Source of the DNA: Mesorhizobium onobrychidis
GTDB taxonomy: Bacteria > Pseudomonadota > Alphaproteobacteria > Rhizobiales > Rhizobiaceae
DNA length: 64,000 bases
Direction of reading: 5' to 3'
Assembly (NCBI RefSeq): GCF_024707545.1
Contig: NZ_CP062229.1
Coordinates: forward strand, 4,693,501-4,757,500
Of this stretch, positions 63,723-64,000 are shown in pieces. A program made the translations under genes and the position numbers. How positions within the stretch are numbered: the stretch's first letter is position 1; the number at the start of each line of letters is the position of its first letter. A model generated the notes under the pieces. The model did no database searches and was not told where the DNA came from. It was given only the letters and a program-made list of their open reading frames with translations.

Positions 63723-64000
63723 ATGGTTGAACACTCTCACCAGGACGCGCTAACGGTGGCCAGAATAGTCAGGGTCAACCACGCCGGCGAGTTCGGCGCG
63801 ATCAGAATCTATTCGGCGCAGATTCTTGTCTCGAAGCGTTTCTGGCCGCGTTGCGTGCCGTCTTTGTCAGAGATGCTTGGGCATGAGCGCAGTCATTGCG
63901 CTGCTTTCCTAGCAGCGATGCCGTCGCGACATTCGCGACCGTGCCGCGTGATGCAATTCTGGAGCTGGGGCGGCTGGCTACTGGGTTTCCTCACTGCCCT
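63723..64000 (+). CDS. coq7: COQ7-family demethoxyubiquinone hydroxylase (partial, cut by window end)
   Basis: 92 codons visible from the ATG at 63723. Translation gives RIVRVNHAGEFGAIRIYSAQ with the first di-iron ligand Glu, LSEMLGHERSHCAAFLAAMP with the ExxH ligand pair, and CRVMQFWSWGGWLLGFLTA. COQ7 hydroxylates 5-demethoxyubiquinol in ubiquinone synthesis and is membrane-associated. The remaining half of the protein lies beyond the window. Starts 15 bases after the GST stop. Confidence 0.9.
   Translation, partial: MVEHSHQDALTVARIVRVNHAGEFGAIRIYSAQILVSKRFWPRCVPSLSEMLGHERSHCAAFLAAMPSRHSRPCRVMQFWSWGGWLLGFLTA

Overview
The window is GC-rich, densely coding alphaproteobacterial chromosome, most likely from Mesorhizobium or a close Rhizobiales relative. 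Support: a B12-dependent class II ribonucleotide reductase, the purC-purS-purQ ... purL-bolA-grxD order, an F1-ATPase zeta inhibitor, rhizobial intergenic palindromes, and a pyridoxamine-pyruvate transaminase that matches the Mesorhizobium loti enzyme closely, with the PLP lysine at the equivalent position.

Layout. 0-7.8 kb: a MoCF/CinA-N protein, a Usp protein, gpt, a Nudix hydrolase and nrdJ with candidate NrdR boxes. 7.8-9.5 kb: an intact IS4-family element sitting inside an intergenic palindromic repeat. 9.5-16 kb: a phytase/esterase-like exported protein, a GH25 lipoprotein, a GFA protein, an AHSA1-hydrolase pair and a free-standing ParB-like protein. 16.1-21.6 kb: a five-gene plus-strand operon (DMFase-like, class III aminotransferase, BKACE, GNAT, acetylpolyamine amidohydrolase) that looks like an undescribed amine or acyl-amine catabolic route. 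21.7-26.3 kb: a class V aminotransferase-like protein, an aldo/keto reductase and small proteins. 26.3-32.1 kb: a minus-strand maturation operon for a molybdenum hydroxylase (coxD, coxE, split XdhC/CoxI, molybdopterin-binding/MobA-like) with no structural dehydrogenase genes present. 32.1-40.6 kb: flavin reductase, periplasmic binding protein with P1 peptidase, purB, VOC, RBBP9-like hydrolase, HpcH/HpaI aldolase. 40.8-49.3 kb: zeta inhibitor, the purine genes, a MocR regulator, BolA and a monothiol glutaredoxin. 49.4-50.7 kb: a Bcr/CflA exporter.

The most unusual part is 50.7-56.0 kb. A gene for a small exported protein with a TonB-C-like region has been split by about 3.4 kb of foreign, partly AT-rich DNA flanked by the direct repeat CTAGAC. 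The two halves rejoin in frame when one repeat copy and the insert are removed. The insert carries an exported protein with both catalytic motifs of a pepsin-type aspartic protease, which is rare in bacteria. Next to it lie an intact ppaT and the degraded 3' end of a 4-pyridoxolactonase gene, so the local vitamin B6 degradation cluster is decaying.

56.0-64.0 kb returns to housekeeping genes: an IMPase-family phosphatase, ttcA, rpsD, murI, a DUF805-like membrane protein, trmJ, icd, a GST and the start of coq7, cut by the window end. No rRNA, complete tRNA or CRISPR array was seen.
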